DNA of 64,000 nt, taken from Corynebacterium deserti GIMN1.010. GTDB taxonomy: Bacteria; Actinomycetota; Actinomycetes; Mycobacteriales; Mycobacteriaceae. The stretch covers positions 1,612,001 through 1,676,000 of the forward strand of contig NZ_CP009220.1 of the NCBI RefSeq assembly GCF_001277995.1. The letters run 5' to 3'. A program made the position numbers and the translations under genes. This document shows, one piece after another, positions 40,930-50,878 of the stretch (position 1 is its first letter; each line of letters opens with the position of its first letter). The notes beneath the pieces are model-generated. The model was not told the origin of the DNA. It made no database searches and saw only the letters and a list, made by a program, of their open reading frames with translations.

Positions 40930-42021
40930 CTACACCACAAGCAGGTCTTTACTCACCTTTGTGATGATTTCGGGAGCTCCGTTGGTGATAATGAGGGTGT
41001 CTTCGATGCGGACGCCGCCCTTTCCGGGGACGTAAATTCCGGGCTCAATGGTGAGCGTGGAGCCAGCTTCGAGTACACCTGTAGAGGTTTTCGCAGCACT
41101 GGGGGCTTCGTGTACTTCGAGGCCGATGCCGTGACCGGTGGAGTGGACGAAGTAGTCACCGTAACCGGCGGCGTCGATGATGTTTCGGCAGGCAGCATCG
41201 ATATCAACAAGGTTGGCCCCAGCGTAGGCAGCATCGACGCCAGCGAGTTGAGCGCGAAGGACGATGTCGTAAATTTCGGAGGCGAACTCCCCTGCCTCAC
41301 CCATGACAATGGTACGAGTCATATCGGAGTTGAATCCGCGTGCGTGTGCGCCAAAGTCGATGGTGACGAGGTCGCCACGTTGGATGATTCGGTCGTCGGC
41401 GCCGTGGTGTGGTTTCGCGGAGTTTGGGCCAGATGCCACGATGGTGTCAAAGCTTGGGCGTTCCGCACCGAGCATGCGCATGCGGTATTCCAGATCGGCA
41501 GCGATTTGGCGTTCGGAGCGTCCCTCGGCTACTTCGCCAGCTGCCAGGAGGTCTTCGAAGGCCTGTGAAGCAAGCGCTGCAACATCGCGCAGGCGGTCGA
41601 GTTCAAAGTTGTCTTTGGTCAGTCGGATGGATTCGACGACTCCGTTGACGGGGATCAGCTCGACGTCTTCCTGCAGTGCAGCACTAAGCGATTCAAATTC
41701 CGAAAGGGATGTCTGGGCTGCTTCAATTGCTATACGACGCGGCCCCTCAATCCTAGACAGCAGCGCCGTTGCCGAGGCACGCTCGATCAGCGCGTCGATG
41801 TCTGGGACTTCTTCTGCGATCTGGGTGGTGTATCGACCATCGGTGCAAATGTGGGCGGACAGATCCTTGTTGACGATCAAAGCACCGTTGGATCCGGTAA
41901 AACCGCTTAAGTATCGAACATGGATCGGGCTTGTCACCAAGATCGAATCGATTCGTTTTGCCGCGAGCTTTGCCGCCAATGCGCGTCGACGGGTGGCAAA
42001 TCGAGTATCAGCCAAAGCCAT
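40930..42021 (-). CDS. pepQ: Xaa-Pro aminopeptidase/dipeptidase, M24 family
   Basis: Cytosolic metallopeptidase cleaving X-Pro bonds. 363 residues: N-terminal creatinase-like domain (1-130) and pita-bread catalytic domain. Metal ligands are visible: Asp in TIDFGAHARGFNSDMTR (two Asp), His in HSTGHGIGLEVHEAP, Glu in LTIEPGIYVPGKGG and Glu in VRIEDT. It lies between aroB and efp, a conserved position in actinobacteria. Confidence 0.94.
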   Translation of the reverse strand: MALADTRFATRRRALAAKLAAKRIDSILVTSPIHVRYLSGFTGSNGALIVNKDLSAHICTDGRYTTQIAEEVPDIDALIERASATALLSRIEGPRRIAIEAAQTSLSEFESLSAALQEDVELIPVNGVVESIRLTKDNFELDRLRDVAALASQAFEDLLAAGEVAEGRSERQIAADLEYRMRMLGAERPSFDTIVASGPNSAKPHHGADDRIIQRGDLVTIDFGAHARGFNSDMTRTIVMGEAGEFASEIYDIVLRAQLAGVDAAYAGANLVDIDAACRNIIDAAGYGDYFVHSTGHGIGLEVHEAPSAAKTSTGVLEAGSTLTIEPGIYVPGKGGVRIEDTLIITNGAPEIITKVSKDLLVV

Positions 42022-42097
42022 GTTCTCTCCTTAAAATTCTACAAACTTTCTGTGACTTCTCATCCAAACTAGTAGATATGTTCGTCCAACGTGACGA

Positions 42098-43195
42098 TTA
42101 GTGGCTAATTGCCTCATATGCAGCCCGCAAATCAGCTCTCGCCGGCCCCTCAATGCGGGTGACCTCGCCTACTGCGGTAAGTGCGACGAACCGGATGTGT
42201 CCGTCGCGGTTTTTCTTATCGCGGGTCATGCCGTCGAAAAGCTCGTCGAAGGCTCCACCTTCGTAGGTGGTGGGCAGTCCGATGGATTCCAGGATGGTGC
42301 GGTGGCGCTCGAGGAGGGTGGCGTCGATAAGCCCAAGGTTTTTAGAAAGGTTGGCGATGAACATCATGCCTACTGCAACGGCATTGCCGTGGCGCCATTG
42401 GAAGTGCTCGCGTAATTCCACGGCGTGGCCGAAGGTGTGGCCGTAGTTAAGGATTTCGCGCAGGTTGGATTCTTTGAGGTCCTGTCCCACGACGGAGCCC
42501 TTGACTGAGACGGAACGCCAAATGAGTTCTGGGAGGTGAGAGCCGTCGATGGTCTTTTTCAGGCAGGCGGCTGGGTCGGATTCGTAAAGATCGAGGATCT
42601 TGGGGTCGGCAATAAAGCCGGTCTTGATGATCTCAGCAGATCCCGCGATGATTTCCTCGTCAGGAAGGGTTGCCAGGCGGTCGGTGTCAATGAACACGGC
42701 ATCTGGCTCGTGGAATGCACCGACGAGGTTCTTGCCTGCTGCCGTGTTAATGCCGGTTTTTCCGCCCACAGCGGCATCGACCATGGCGAGCAACGTCGTT
42801 GGAACCTGGATGACACGTACACCGCGCATCCATGCTGCGGCGACGAAGCCCGCGAGGTCCGTTGCGGCGCCGCCGCCCAAACCGATGACGATGTCGCGGC
42901 GGCCGAATGCGGCGTCGCCAAGCGTATCCCAGCACTGCCCTGCTACCTCTAAAGTCTTGCCCTGTTCCGCGTCTGGCACGCTAAGGTGCAGCACCGTCAC
43001 GTTGGCTGCTGCAAGCGCGGTCTCAAGCTCAACGGCGAACGCGTCAAGGCTGGGCTGATGAAGGATTGCGACCTGTTCAGCACCCGATTGAGCTACGCGC
43101 TCGACGATGAGGCTGTTGAGGTTGGAGCCAATGTGGACATCGTAGGGGGACGCTCCGTTGACGTGGACGGTGTTGAAAATCTGTGCGTCGGACAT
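42098..43195 (-). CDS. aroB: 3-dehydroquinate synthase
   Basis: Second step of the shikimate pathway, NAD- and metal-dependent. 365 residues. Motifs: [21 protein letters not shown] (in two overlapping parts, about 103-123), [20 protein letters not shown] and [11 protein letters not shown] with metal-binding His. It is 63 bases downstream of aroK in the aroC-aroK-aroB run. One GCTTRTCGACGC copy (42321) encodes GLIDATL. Confidence 0.97.
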   Translation of the reverse strand: MSDAQIFNTVHVNGASPYDVHIGSNLNSLIVERVAQSGAEQVAILHQPSLDAFAVELETALAAANVTVLHLSVPDAEQGKTLEVAGQCWDTLGDAAFGRRDIVIGLGGGAATDLAGFVAAAWMRGVRVIQVPTTLLAMVDAAVGGKTGINTAAGKNLVGAFHEPDAVFIDTDRLATLPDEEIIAGSAEIIKTGFIADPKILDLYESDPAACLKKTIDGSHLPELIWRSVSVKGSVVGQDLKESNLREILNYGHTFGHAVELREHFQWRHGNAVAVGMMFIANLSKNLGLIDATLLERHRTILESIGLPTTYEGGAFDELFDGMTRDKKNRDGHIRFVALTAVGEVTRIEGPARADLRAAYEAISH

Positions 43196-43258
43196 AGCAG
43201 CCTTTCGAAATCATGCAGGAAACCGGGCGCCCAAAAGTGTGGGTGCCCGGTTTAAGAG

Positions 43259-43804
43259 TTAATCGTTTTCCAAGTGGTGTAACACCGCGGCAACGACTTG
43301 CTGCGGACTGCGATTGTTGGTGCGCAGGCGGTAACTTGCCACCTCTTCATACAGTGGTGTGCGTACTTTCACGAGGTTACGGTAGTGCGCGGCTGGGTCA
43401 GCCGCCTGTAGCACGGGGCGGGAACGCTCGTTTGCAGTGCGTCGAATGCCCTCTTCAACAGGTACATCGATCCACACCACGTCATGGCCTTTAAGCAGCT
43501 CACGGGTGGATTCAGTAAGCACTGCACCACCGCCGAGGCTGACAACACCGTTAGAATTCAGTGCCTCGGCCACATGCACGGCCTCAAGCTCACGGAATGC
43601 AGGTTCGCCGAGCTCGGCAAACACAGCGCCACACGCTTTGCCCGCCGCGCGCTCAATGAGTTCATCAGAGTCAACGAGCTCGGTGTTTAAGGCCCGTGCT
43701 AATCGACGCCCAATTGTAGACTTTCCAGCACCTGGGAGCCCTACAAGAACCACAATTGGCCGAGGGGTGTCAGACTCGATTTCTGAGTGAATCTGGTCAT
43801 TCAC
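43259..43804 (-). CDS. aroK: Shikimate kinase
   Basis: Phosphorylates shikimate at the 3-position with ATP. 181 residues from GTG at 43804. P-loop GLPGAGKST, shikimate-binding DSDELIE and SLGGGAVL, and lid ERSRPVLQ are all present. The frame is open upstream to 44044 inside aroC and has no family similarity there. The GTG follows the aroC stop by 4 bases, with GGAG at about 10 bases, so translation is coupled to aroC. Confidence 0.93.
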   Translation of the reverse strand: MNDQIHSEIESDTPRPIVVLVGLPGAGKSTIGRRLARALNTELVDSDELIERAAGKACGAVFAELGEPAFRELEAVHVAEALNSNGVVSLGGGAVLTESTRELLKGHDVVWIDVPVEEGIRRTANERSRPVLQAADPAAHYRNLVKVRTPLYEEVASYRLRTNNRSPQQVVAAVLHHLEND

Positions 43805-43808
43805 TTCA

Positions 43809-45023
43809 TTACTCTCCGTCCTCGAATTCCATGCGCTGTTTAATCTGCGCGAGGTAGTTAGCCACATTGGCTTTGGTTTCTGCGAGTGAATCTCCACCGA
43901 ACTTCTGCAGTACGGCGCGTGCCAGCACGAGTGCCACCATGGCTTCTGCAACGACAGCGGCTGCTGGAACAGCACAGACATCGGAGCGCTGGTGGATACC
44001 AGTTGCAGCTTTACCGGATTCCATATCAACAGTCTTAAGCGCACGTGGCACGGTGGAAATTGGCTTCATTGCTGCACGAACACGCAAAGCTTCACCGTTG
44101 GTCATGCCACCTTCCAAGCCTCCTGCCCGGTTGGTGGAGCGGTAGACGCGGTCATCGCCCAGGAACATTTCATCGTGGGCTTCGGATCCACGCCGGCGGG
44201 CTTCTTGGAAACCGTCGCCGATTTCCACGCCCTTGATTGCTTGGATACCCATGAGGGCGCCAGCGATCTGTGCGTCAAGACGATCTTCACCAGAGATGTG
44301 GGAGCCCAAACCGATGGGAAGACCTTCGACGATGACCTCGACGATGCCACCCAAGGTGTCGCCGGCTTTCTTCGCCGCCTCAATTTCCTTGATCATGGAT
44401 TCTTCGGCGTCCTTACCGAAGGCACGCACTGGAGAATCATCGATCGCCTGGATATCAGCGAAGGTCGGGGTGTCACCAGCATAGGGATCGGATGGCCCAA
44501 TGGAAATGACATGAGACAGGACCTCAACGCCGAGGGTTTCACGGAGGAAGGAGCGAGCAACGGTAGCCGCTGCCACGCGCGCTGCGGTCTCACGTGCAGA
44601 TGAACGTTCCAGCACGTTGCGGGCATCGTCAAAGCCGTACTTGAGCATGCCGGCGAAATCGGCATGTCCTGGGCGTGGACGAGTAAGTTTTGCACCACGT
44701 CCAGACGACATGGCAGCAACGTTATCTTCATCAGTCATGTCGAGCGCGTCAGAGGACATAATGGTGGTCCACTTGTCCCACTCGGTGTTGCCGATCATGA
44801 TCGCAATAGGGCTACCCAGGGTTAGTCCGTGGCGAATGCCGGTGAGGAAGGTGAGCTCATCTTGTTCAAACTTCATACGAGCACCACGTCCATAGCCGAG
44901 TCGGCGACGAGCAAGTTGATACGAGACCTCTTCTTTGGTCACGGGCACGCCTGCTGGCATGTGTTCAACTGTGGCGATTAGCGCCTGGCCGTGGGATTCA
45001 CCTGCTGTAGTCCATCGAAGCAT
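43809..45023 (-). CDS. aroC: Chorismate synthase
   Basis: FMN-dependent last step of the common aromatic pathway. 404 residues from ATG at 45023 ([12 protein letters not shown]). Family motifs GESHG (8-12), [15 protein letters not shown] and [14 protein letters not shown] are clear, and the two conserved His are present. Upstream in-frame starts (45032 ATG, 45056 TTG) add residues not seen in the family. There is no obvious Shine-Dalgarno. Followed by aroK after 4 bases. Confidence 0.96.
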   Translation of the reverse strand: MLRWTTAGESHGQALIATVEHMPAGVPVTKEEVSYQLARRRLGYGRGARMKFEQDELTFLTGIRHGLTLGSPIAIMIGNTEWDKWTTIMSSDALDMTDEDNVAAMSSGRGAKLTRPRPGHADFAGMLKYGFDDARNVLERSSARETAARVAAATVARSFLRETLGVEVLSHVISIGPSDPYAGDTPTFADIQAIDDSPVRAFGKDAEESMIKEIEAAKKAGDTLGGIVEVIVEGLPIGLGSHISGEDRLDAQIAGALMGIQAIKGVEIGDGFQEARRRGSEAHDEMFLGDDRVYRSTNRAGGLEGGMTNGEALRVRAAMKPISTVPRALKTVDMESGKAATGIHQRSDVCAVPAAAVVAEAMVALVLARAVLQKFGGDSLAETKANVANYLAQIKQRMEFEDGE

Positions 45024-45052
45024 GACTAGCATTATCGCACGAATGTGCCGAA

Positions 45053-45499
45053 TCAACGTATCCAGCCCTCCCCAAGTATCTTAAATACCAGAAACATGCA
45101 GGTACTGGCCACAACCATGCTGGGTCCGTGGGGAATGTAATGGGGTTGATAACCCCTGTTCGCCACAACAAAAATTCCACCTAGTAGGACAGACATGGCT
45201 GATGATCCCACAATTGCGCCCATTAGTGGGCCAAGCCCCAGCGATGCCACCGCCGTGCCTAAACCAAGAGCAAATTTGATATCACCTCCCCCGATACCAC
45301 CCACGAGTACCGCGGTGACAAAATACACCCCAGCCCATGCGAGACCTCCGAGTGCCCACATTGGCTCAACAATCAAGGCTGATCCGTTGATGATGGCTGC
45401 ACCTGGCAAGGTAAGCCAATCAGGCAGTCGCCTTGATCTCACATCGATGACACACAGCGCCAAGCACCACAGGCTGAGTACGACAAAAATAATCCCCAT
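45053..45499 (-). CDS. Prepilin peptidase-like A24 aspartic protease
   Basis: 148-residue polytopic membrane protein of the type IV prepilin peptidase family. Both catalytic aspartates are in place: Asp19 in [12 protein letters not shown] and Asp73 in [10 protein letters not shown]. The N-terminal methyltransferase domain is absent, as in short actinobacterial enzymes (CpaA/TadV-like). No pilin or tad genes are in view, so its substrate is elsewhere. It lies 29 bases upstream of aroC. Confidence 0.88.
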   Translation of the reverse strand: MGIIFVVLSLWCLALCVIDVRSRRLPDWLTLPGAAIINGSALIVEPMWALGGLAWAGVYFVTAVLVGGIGGGDIKFALGLGTAVASLGLGPLMGAIVGSSAMSVLLGGIFVVANRGYQPHYIPHGPSMVVASTCMFLVFKILGEGWIR

Positions 45500-45561
45500 A
45501 CATGGTTGGACTGGAATGTTAAGGCTGAGGTTCCCACACTCTAAAAATTAGTGACGCGAAA

Positions 45562-45867
45562 TTAGTGACGGTGGATGCCCCCGACGTGGTGAAGAAGAGC
45601 GTGGGTGGTGGCGTCGACAAGCTTATACCTGGTAACCCTGCCCTCTTTGACCGGCTCGACCACGCCACCTTCTGCCAGCACCTGCAACGCCGCCGAGGCG
45701 GTGGGCAGGGTGACGCCGACAATGTCCGCAAGTTCCGAGACGGTGGCTTCGCCGGGGCCGAAATAGTGCATGGCCAGGAGCAGACGCAACCGAGTGCGAT
45801 CGCCCATGAGTTTAAACACCGGAGCCCAGTCAGTAGCCAATGACATGAGGTGTTCTTGATTCTCCAC
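45562..45867 (-). CDS. ArsR/SmtB-family regulator with His-rich C-terminus
   Basis: 101-residue winged-helix repressor; start GTG at 45867 with GGAAAGGA upstream (ATG at 45846 is the alternative). The recognition helix is ELADIVGVTLPTASAALQVL, without the CxC of arsenic or cadmium sensors. The last helix has Asp85, His89, His93, His94, His99 and His101, which resembles alpha-5 metal sites of Zn, Ni or Co sensors. It is divergent from the ABC importer genes and probably represses them. The metal is not known. Confidence 0.85.
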   Translation of the reverse strand: MENQEHLMSLATDWAPVFKLMGDRTRLRLLLAMHYFGPGEATVSELADIVGVTLPTASAALQVLAEGGVVEPVKEGRVTRYKLVDATTHALLHHVGGIHRH

Positions 45868-45920
45868 TGCATTCCTTTCCAGTTCCGCCCGGAGTCAACG
45901 AGAGCGTGTTTACACGGCAA

Positions 45921-45956
45921 TAGTCAATTAATTGTTTGAGTGTTACTGTGTTGTCA
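45921..45956 (+). promoter_or_regulatory. Possible leaderless promoter and operator of the ABC importer
   Basis: TAGTCA (45921-45926), 17 bases, TACTGT (45944-45949), then ATG at 45956, so transcription may begin at or near the start codon. No Shine-Dalgarno precedes the ATG. The palindrome CAATTAATTG (45925-45934) overlaps the -35 and spacer and is a candidate ArsR operator. Confidence 0.4.
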
Positions 45957-47050
45957 TGCTCCATTCGGCACGCGTGCAGCGTGAAACCGCCGCTAGCGTC
46001 CTCGATCTTGGATTTCATGCTAGTAGGCGCAAGGCCACGATGTGGTCAATCGCGCTGCTGAGTGTGCTGGTTCTCAGTATGCTTGCGGGCACATTGGTGG
46101 GGGCGACGGGGACGTCTTTGTCTTCTGTAGGCGCAGTACTGAACCACCATCTCCTGGGTGGGGCCTATTCCTCGGATAGTTTCCGAGTGCACGACGCCAT
46201 CATTTGGGACATCCGCATTCCCCGAGTGATCTTAGCTGCCGTGGTCGGAGCAGGGCTTGCCTTGGCTGGCGCCATCATGCAGGTGTTGGTGCGAAATATG
46301 CTTGCTGATCCTTATGTTTTAGGTGTTAATTCTGGTGCAAGCTGTGGCGCGGCCGCTGCCCTGCTTTTTGGAGTGGGCGCAGGTTTTGGTGATTACGCTC
46401 TTCAAGGCAGTGCGTTTGTGGGCAGTTTGGTTGCTTCGCTGTTGATTTTCTTCGTGGCAAAGGGAGCTGGGCGGATTTCGTCGACACGGCTGCTAATGTC
46501 CGGTGTGGCGATCGGTTACATGCTCTCTGCAGCCACGAGCTTCTTAGTGTTTTCGTCTGATTCTGCCGAAGGCGCTCGCTCAGTGATGTTTTGGTTGTTG
46601 GGTTCGCTAGGCCTTGCAAGCTGGAACGGACCTCTTGCCGTTATCGTCTGCATTGTGTGCGCAGCGCTGGCGTTGTTGATGGTGATCGCGCCGCAGTTGG
46701 ATGCGCTCAACGCTGGCGATGAGACCGCCTTGACGTTAGGTGTCTCCCCTGATCGTTTGCGCATCGTGTTGCTACTCATCACGTGCCTTCTCGTGGGGTC
46801 CATCGTGGCAATGGCGGGAAGCATTGGCTTTATCGGGTTAGTAATCCCCCACCTTTCTAGACGGATTGTCGGCGGTACGCATCGACTAATGCTGCCCATT
46901 ACTGCTCTACTTGGAGCGATCTTGCTCATCTGGGCAGACGTTGCGGCTCGTACTCTTCTTGCACCTCAGGAGATCCCCATCGGCATCATCACGGCACTCA
47001 TTGGCGCCCCTTTCCTCTTGATTTTGGTTCGAAGGATGCATGCGTATTAG
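45956..47050 (+). CDS. ABC importer permease, FecCD family
   Basis: 364-residue inner-membrane permease of the iron-siderophore/heme/cobalamin group, with about ten hydrophobic helices. Family motifs: RIPRVILAAVVGAGLALAGAIMQ (about 78-100, in parts), NPLADP-like NMLADPYVLGVNSGA, and GFIGLVIPHLSRRIVG near the C-terminus, the coupling helix region. A TTG at 45932 is the outer possible start. First gene of a permease, binding protein, ATPase operon opposite the ArsR gene. Confidence 0.92.
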   Translation: MLHSARVQRETAASVLDLGFHASRRKATMWSIALLSVLVLSMLAGTLVGATGTSLSSVGAVLNHHLLGGAYSSDSFRVHDAIIWDIRIPRVILAAVVGAGLALAGAIMQVLVRNMLADPYVLGVNSGASCGAAAALLFGVGAGFGDYALQGSAFVGSLVASLLIFFVAKGAGRISSTRLLMSGVAIGYMLSAATSFLVFSSDSAEGARSVMFWLLGSLGLASWNGPLAVIVCIVCAALALLMVIAPQLDALNAGDETALTLGVSPDRLRIVLLLITCLLVGSIVAMAGSIGFIGLVIPHLSRRIVGGTHRLMLPITALLGAILLIWADVAARTLLAPQEIPIGIITALIGAPFLLILVRRMHAY

Positions 47051-47112
47051 GTGCTTTTCGCTCGTACCTCTCCGTGAACCACTTCTCCTTCCAGATCGGA
47101 TCTCTACATCCA

Positions 47113-48102
47113 ATGCGACTTAAAGCCGTTTCCTTGTCCACGCTGACTACCTTCACGCTAACTACCCTCACGCTGACTGCCTGCTCCGTCGACGACAACG
47201 GCGCAACTAACGCCACTGACAACAAGTCAATCGCCGTGGAGAACTGTGGCGACACCATTACTTTTGATCACGCACCAGAACATATTGCGCTGATGAAAAG
47301 CGCAGCTGTCCCCACGTTGGACGCTCTTGGCGTGTTGGACCGTGTCGTTGCCAAGGCAGGTGCTTTCCCCGATGGTTACTATGACGACGCCCTTCAACAG
47401 CGCGTCCATGAGATTCCTACGCTTTCAGACAAGATTGATGCCAGCGGACATGTGTTGATTTCTAAGGAAGCTGTCGTGGCAGCTCAACCTGACATTGTGA
47501 TTGGTGAAACCGACACCATCAATCGGGCATCAATGGTTAGCTCCACTATCCCTGTCGTGGAGGAACCCGCTTTCTGTGGAAGCATCGCTGGTGATGTCAG
47601 CTTTGATGATGTCTGGTCGCAGATCAACACCTACGGCACCATTTTTGATCGTGACGCCGAAGCACAGGCCTACACCGCTGAGCTTCAGACCCGAGTAGCC
47701 GAACTCAGACAACGAGTAACAGCTAAGGACCAAACCGTAGCCGTTCTCTACCCCACCATCGGTGGCGGAGTTACCTACGCTTACGGGCGCGGTTCCATGG
47801 CCAATCCCGTCGTTGAGGCTGCTGGCCTGCGCAACGTTTTTAGTGATCAATCAGACAGAGTCTTCGAGGTCACTGCGGAAGAACTCATCGCCCGCGATCC
47901 GGACTACATCATCGTGTTGCACAACTCCGATGCCCCAGAGTCCGTCATCCAAGAAGTCCGCAACCTCCAAGGAGCTGACGCCCTCACTGCACTCGACCAA
48001 AACAAAGTCTTGCCCCTGCTTCTGAACTTCGCAGAACCACCCACCCCATTGGCCGTCGACGGTCTGGAAAAGGTCATTGATTTTGTGGAGACCAACCCAT
48101 GA
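47113..48102 (+). CDS. Siderophore/heme-type binding lipoprotein
   Basis: 329 residues from ATG at 47113. Signal peptide with lipobox LTAC (Cys24) anchors it to the membrane. The periplasmic-binding-protein fold of the FecB/BtuF type follows: PEHIALMKSAAVPTLDALG, AAQPDIVIGETD. The signal sequence is built from 15-base direct repeats (ACGCTRACTACCYTC) encoding Thr-Leu-Thr runs. Its stop overlaps the ATPase start by four bases (ATGA). A longer frame from GTG at 47074 is less likely. Confidence 0.9.
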   Translation: MRLKAVSLSTLTTFTLTTLTLTACSVDDNGATNATDNKSIAVENCGDTITFDHAPEHIALMKSAAVPTLDALGVLDRVVAKAGAFPDGYYDDALQQRVHEIPTLSDKIDASGHVLISKEAVVAAQPDIVIGETDTINRASMVSSTIPVVEEPAFCGSIAGDVSFDDVWSQINTYGTIFDRDAEAQAYTAELQTRVAELRQRVTAKDQTVAVLYPTIGGGVTYAYGRGSMANPVVEAAGLRNVFSDQSDRVFEVTAEELIARDPDYIIVLHNSDAPESVIQEVRNLQGADALTALDQNKVLPLLLNFAEPPTPLAVDGLEKVIDFVETNP

Positions 48103-48875
48103 TTGAAGCTCACGGTCTCACCCACCGCTTTGGCACCCACGTAGTGATCAACGATGTTGATCTTTACCTGCCAGCAACAGGCCTGGTGAGTTTGGTCGGC
48201 CCTAATGGCAGTGGTAAAACCACGCTGCTTCGGGCGCTCTATGGCGCACTCACACCGGATGAGGGTGAGGTACTGCTCGACGGCGATCCCCTGGCAAAAA
48301 GATCCCGCAAAGATATCGCGCAGTCCATGGCGGTGGTCATTCAGGAGCACGATTCCGATCTTCCCATGACGGTGGCTGACCTAGTCATGTTGGGCCGGCT
48401 TCCCTACCAAAGGGTGTTTTCCACCACGACCTCGACCGATGAAGAGTTAGTCCATGACGCTTTGCAAAAAGTCGGCGCCACTCACCTGGCCATCCGCCCA
48501 TACGGCGCGTTGTCCGGCGGTGAGCGCCAGCGAGTCCTCATAGCACGCGCGCTCGTCCAAAACGCCACGCACATTTTGTTAGATGAGCCCACCAACCACC
48601 TCGACATTCGCTACCAGCACGATGTGTTGCATCTTGTTCGCTCGCTGGCCGCGAGCTCAGTGGTGGTGCTGCATGACCTCAACTTGGCGGCTGCCTACAG
48701 CGACCACGTTATTTTGCTTAACGACGGCTCCGTCATCACCCAAGGCGCACCCGAGGACGTCTTGACAGCAGAAAACCTGGAGCCCATTTATGGAGTCCAG
48801 GTTGATCGGCTAGATATTGACGGTGAGGTGCACCTGCGCTTTCGTCGACCCTCGCACGAAGGCTTAGAACCCTAG
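48099..48875 (+). CDS. ABC importer ATPase, FecE/FepC type
   Basis: 258 residues. Walker A GPNGSGKTT (36-44), signature LSGGERQRV, Walker B ILLDEPTNHLD and the H-loop VVVLHDLNLAAAY are all intact. Closest in pattern to ferric-siderophore ATPases. It completes the permease-lipoprotein-ATPase set and overlaps the aroE 3' end by 12 bases, tail to tail. Confidence 0.95.
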   Translation: MIEAHGLTHRFGTHVVINDVDLYLPATGLVSLVGPNGSGKTTLLRALYGALTPDEGEVLLDGDPLAKRSRKDIAQSMAVVIQEHDSDLPMTVADLVMLGRLPYQRVFSTTTSTDEELVHDALQKVGATHLAIRPYGALSGGERQRVLIARALVQNATHILLDEPTNHLDIRYQHDVLHLVRSLAASSVVVLHDLNLAAAYSDHVILLNDGSVITQGAPEDVLTAENLEPIYGVQVDRLDIDGEVHLRFRRPSHEGLEP

Positions 48876-49694
48876 CTCCTTATCCAAGGCTGCGCGCATG
48901 TCTTGGGTGGGAGCTTTCACACCCGTGAATTGTTCAAATTGCCCATATGCCTGGCACGCGAGCATCACATGTCCACCAATTGCTGCTTTCCCAGCAGCTC
49001 GTGCAGCCAACACCAATGGAGTGGGCCAAGGATCGTAAATCACATCCATCACTGGAGCCTTCGCCAACGTCACCTCAAGGCCTGCGATCGCAGAGGCCGG
49101 CACGGTAGAGATCACCACGTCTGCGTGTGAGGTTGCGCCAGCAGCGGACTGGTTAAGCGGGAGGTAAGACAAGGTGGTGGAGGTGGCGTCGAAAAGCTCT
49201 TTGAGCTCCCCAGTGCGGTCCGAGCGGTTGACCACGGTGATGTGTGCAACCCCCATATCAATGAGTGCGAAAATCGCTGGGCGCGCGGTGCCACCTGAGC
49301 CGACGACCACAGCGCGTTTGCCCGAAAGCGATGCGCCGTGCAGCAACTCGGTGAGCGCTCCCCTGATGCCGTCAACATCGGTGTTGTCCGCCCGCCAGCC
49401 GTCTGCGGTTCGAACCAAGGTATTTGCCGAGCCAATGGCGCGCGCACGCTCGGTTACCTCAGTGGCAAAGCGGAGCGCTGCAAACTTCGCGGGCATCGTC
49501 ACGGAAAAGCCTTGAAAACTCTCATCTGCACCACCGACGATCTCTGGGAGCTGATCCGCAGTGCACTCGAATCGAAGATATTCCCACTGCGTCAAGCCGG
49601 TTGCTGTAAATCCTGCGGTGTGCAGGACTGGAGATTTGGAATGCTCGATGGGAGATCCCAATACTGCCGCGCGGTGGGTAATCTGCGAACTCAC
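48864..49694 (-). CDS. aroE: Shikimate dehydrogenase
   Basis: NADP-dependent reduction of 3-dehydroshikimate. 276 residues. Substrate site GSPIEHSKSPVLH (13-25) and VTMPAKFAALRF with the Lys; cofactor motif VVGSGGTARPAIFAL; C-terminal QAYGQFEQFTG. The paralogue question: C. glutamicum has several AroE-like proteins; this position (next to mltG/ruvX) is that of a housekeeping-type copy. It is 14 bases after mltG. Confidence 0.93.
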   Translation of the reverse strand: MSSQITHRAAVLGSPIEHSKSPVLHTAGFTATGLTQWEYLRFECTADQLPEIVGGADESFQGFSVTMPAKFAALRFATEVTERARAIGSANTLVRTADGWRADNTDVDGIRGALTELLHGASLSGKRAVVVGSGGTARPAIFALIDMGVAHITVVNRSDRTGELKELFDATSTTLSYLPLNQSAAGATSHADVVISTVPASAIAGLEVTLAKAPVMDVIYDPWPTPLVLAARAAGKAAIGGHVMLACQAYGQFEQFTGVKAPTQDMRAALDKELGF

Positions 49695-49708
49695 GGTGAT
49701 GATGATCC

Positions 49709-50878
49709 TTATCGGTTACTGTCGAGAACGCCACTGTTCAGCGCGCGTTCGGTGTCTGCCTGGTGCTGTTCGAAGGTGTCGTTGAATACGGTGGTGCCGT
49801 CGGTGTCAACGGTGACAAAGTACAGCCAGTTTCCTTCCGCTGGGTTTTCCATCGCTTGCAGCGCTTCATCAGAGACCGCTGCGATTGGGGTCTGGGGTAG
49901 ACCGTCCATGGCGTAGGTATTCCATGGGGTCACAGTCTGGCGGTCCTCGTCGGTGGTTGCAACTTCTTGCTCTGACAGTCCGTAGTTCACAGTCGAATCA
50001 AACTGCAGCTGCATGGGCTCGGCCAAACGGTTCAAGATGACGCGGGCAACCTTGTCAAAGTCGCCTGCCGGCGCTTCACGCTCGATCAACGATGCCGCGG
50101 TAAGCAACTCATAAGGTGTCAGACCAATAGCGTCCGCACGACCAGTGATGTCGGTTTCTTCGAAGTGAGATGCCGAACGGGTAATGAGGTCAGTCAAAAT
50201 TCCCTGAGCCTCATTGGCTGGGTTGACAACGTAGCGGCCTGGCATGATGAGGCCTTCCAAGCGCTTCGGGTCATTGCCACGAGCTTCCACGGCTGCAATT
50301 GCCCACTCTGGGACGCCGAGATCTGCTGGCGCAACCGTCGAGGCAACTTGCTGGAGCTCTTCAACGGTGATGCAGTTTGATGATCCTTCGGAGCAGGTCA
50401 CCGCTGCGATCTGGGAGTAGATGCCCTGACGGGTGTCGCCACCTACAACGGTGACGTCCATCATCGTTGCACCGCCGTGGATGTCAAGGAGATCCACTTG
50501 ATTATCAGGGTTAAGTAGTGCTGCCACCGCTGCGGCTGCATTCATCTGCTCTTGCAGGCGGTAGAAACCAGGCTGGACGCTGCCCGCATCGGGGTTGTTG
50601 TTTGCTGCGGTTTGGAAGGCAGCATTGGTGGCCACAATGTCGCGCTCTTCTAGCTCTGGACCTAGCTCTGAAATGGATGAGCCTTCAGGGATTTCCACCA
50701 ACTGAACCACGCCGTTTCCTTCGCCTTCATAATCGTGTGGCGTCTTGTTAGACATTGCCACGCCGATGTATATGATGGCGCCAATAATGAGGATAAGTGC
50801 AGCGATGACCACGGCGATAAAACGCTGGCGTCGCTTAACATAGACGGGTTCCATCCGGCGGTTTCGGATTTGAGTCAT
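49709..50878 (-). CDS. mltG: Endolytic murein transglycosylase MltG
   Basis: Membrane-anchored enzyme cutting nascent glycan strands. 389 residues: cytoplasmic basic tail, one transmembrane helix (about 19-41), LysM-like region, then the YceG domain with the catalytic Glu in [28 protein letters not shown] (listed across 256-283). [10 protein letters not shown] and [16 protein letters not shown] are further family motifs. Overlaps ruvX by four bases and precedes aroE; the alaS-ruvX-mltG-aroE order is conserved. Confidence 0.93.
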   Translation of the reverse strand: MTQIRNRRMEPVYVKRRQRFIAVVIAALILIIGAIIYIGVAMSNKTPHDYEGEGNGVVQLVEIPEGSSISELGPELEERDIVATNAAFQTAANNNPDAGSVQPGFYRLQEQMNAAAAVAALLNPDNQVDLLDIHGGATMMDVTVVGGDTRQGIYSQIAAVTCSEGSSNCITVEELQQVASTVAPADLGVPEWAIAAVEARGNDPKRLEGLIMPGRYVVNPANEAQGILTDLITRSASHFEETDITGRADAIGLTPYELLTAASLIEREAPAGDFDKVARVILNRLAEPMQLQFDSTVNYGLSEQEVATTDEDRQTVTPWNTYAMDGLPQTPIAAVSDEALQAMENPAEGNWLYFVTVDTDGTTVFNDTFEQHQADTERALNSGVLDSNR

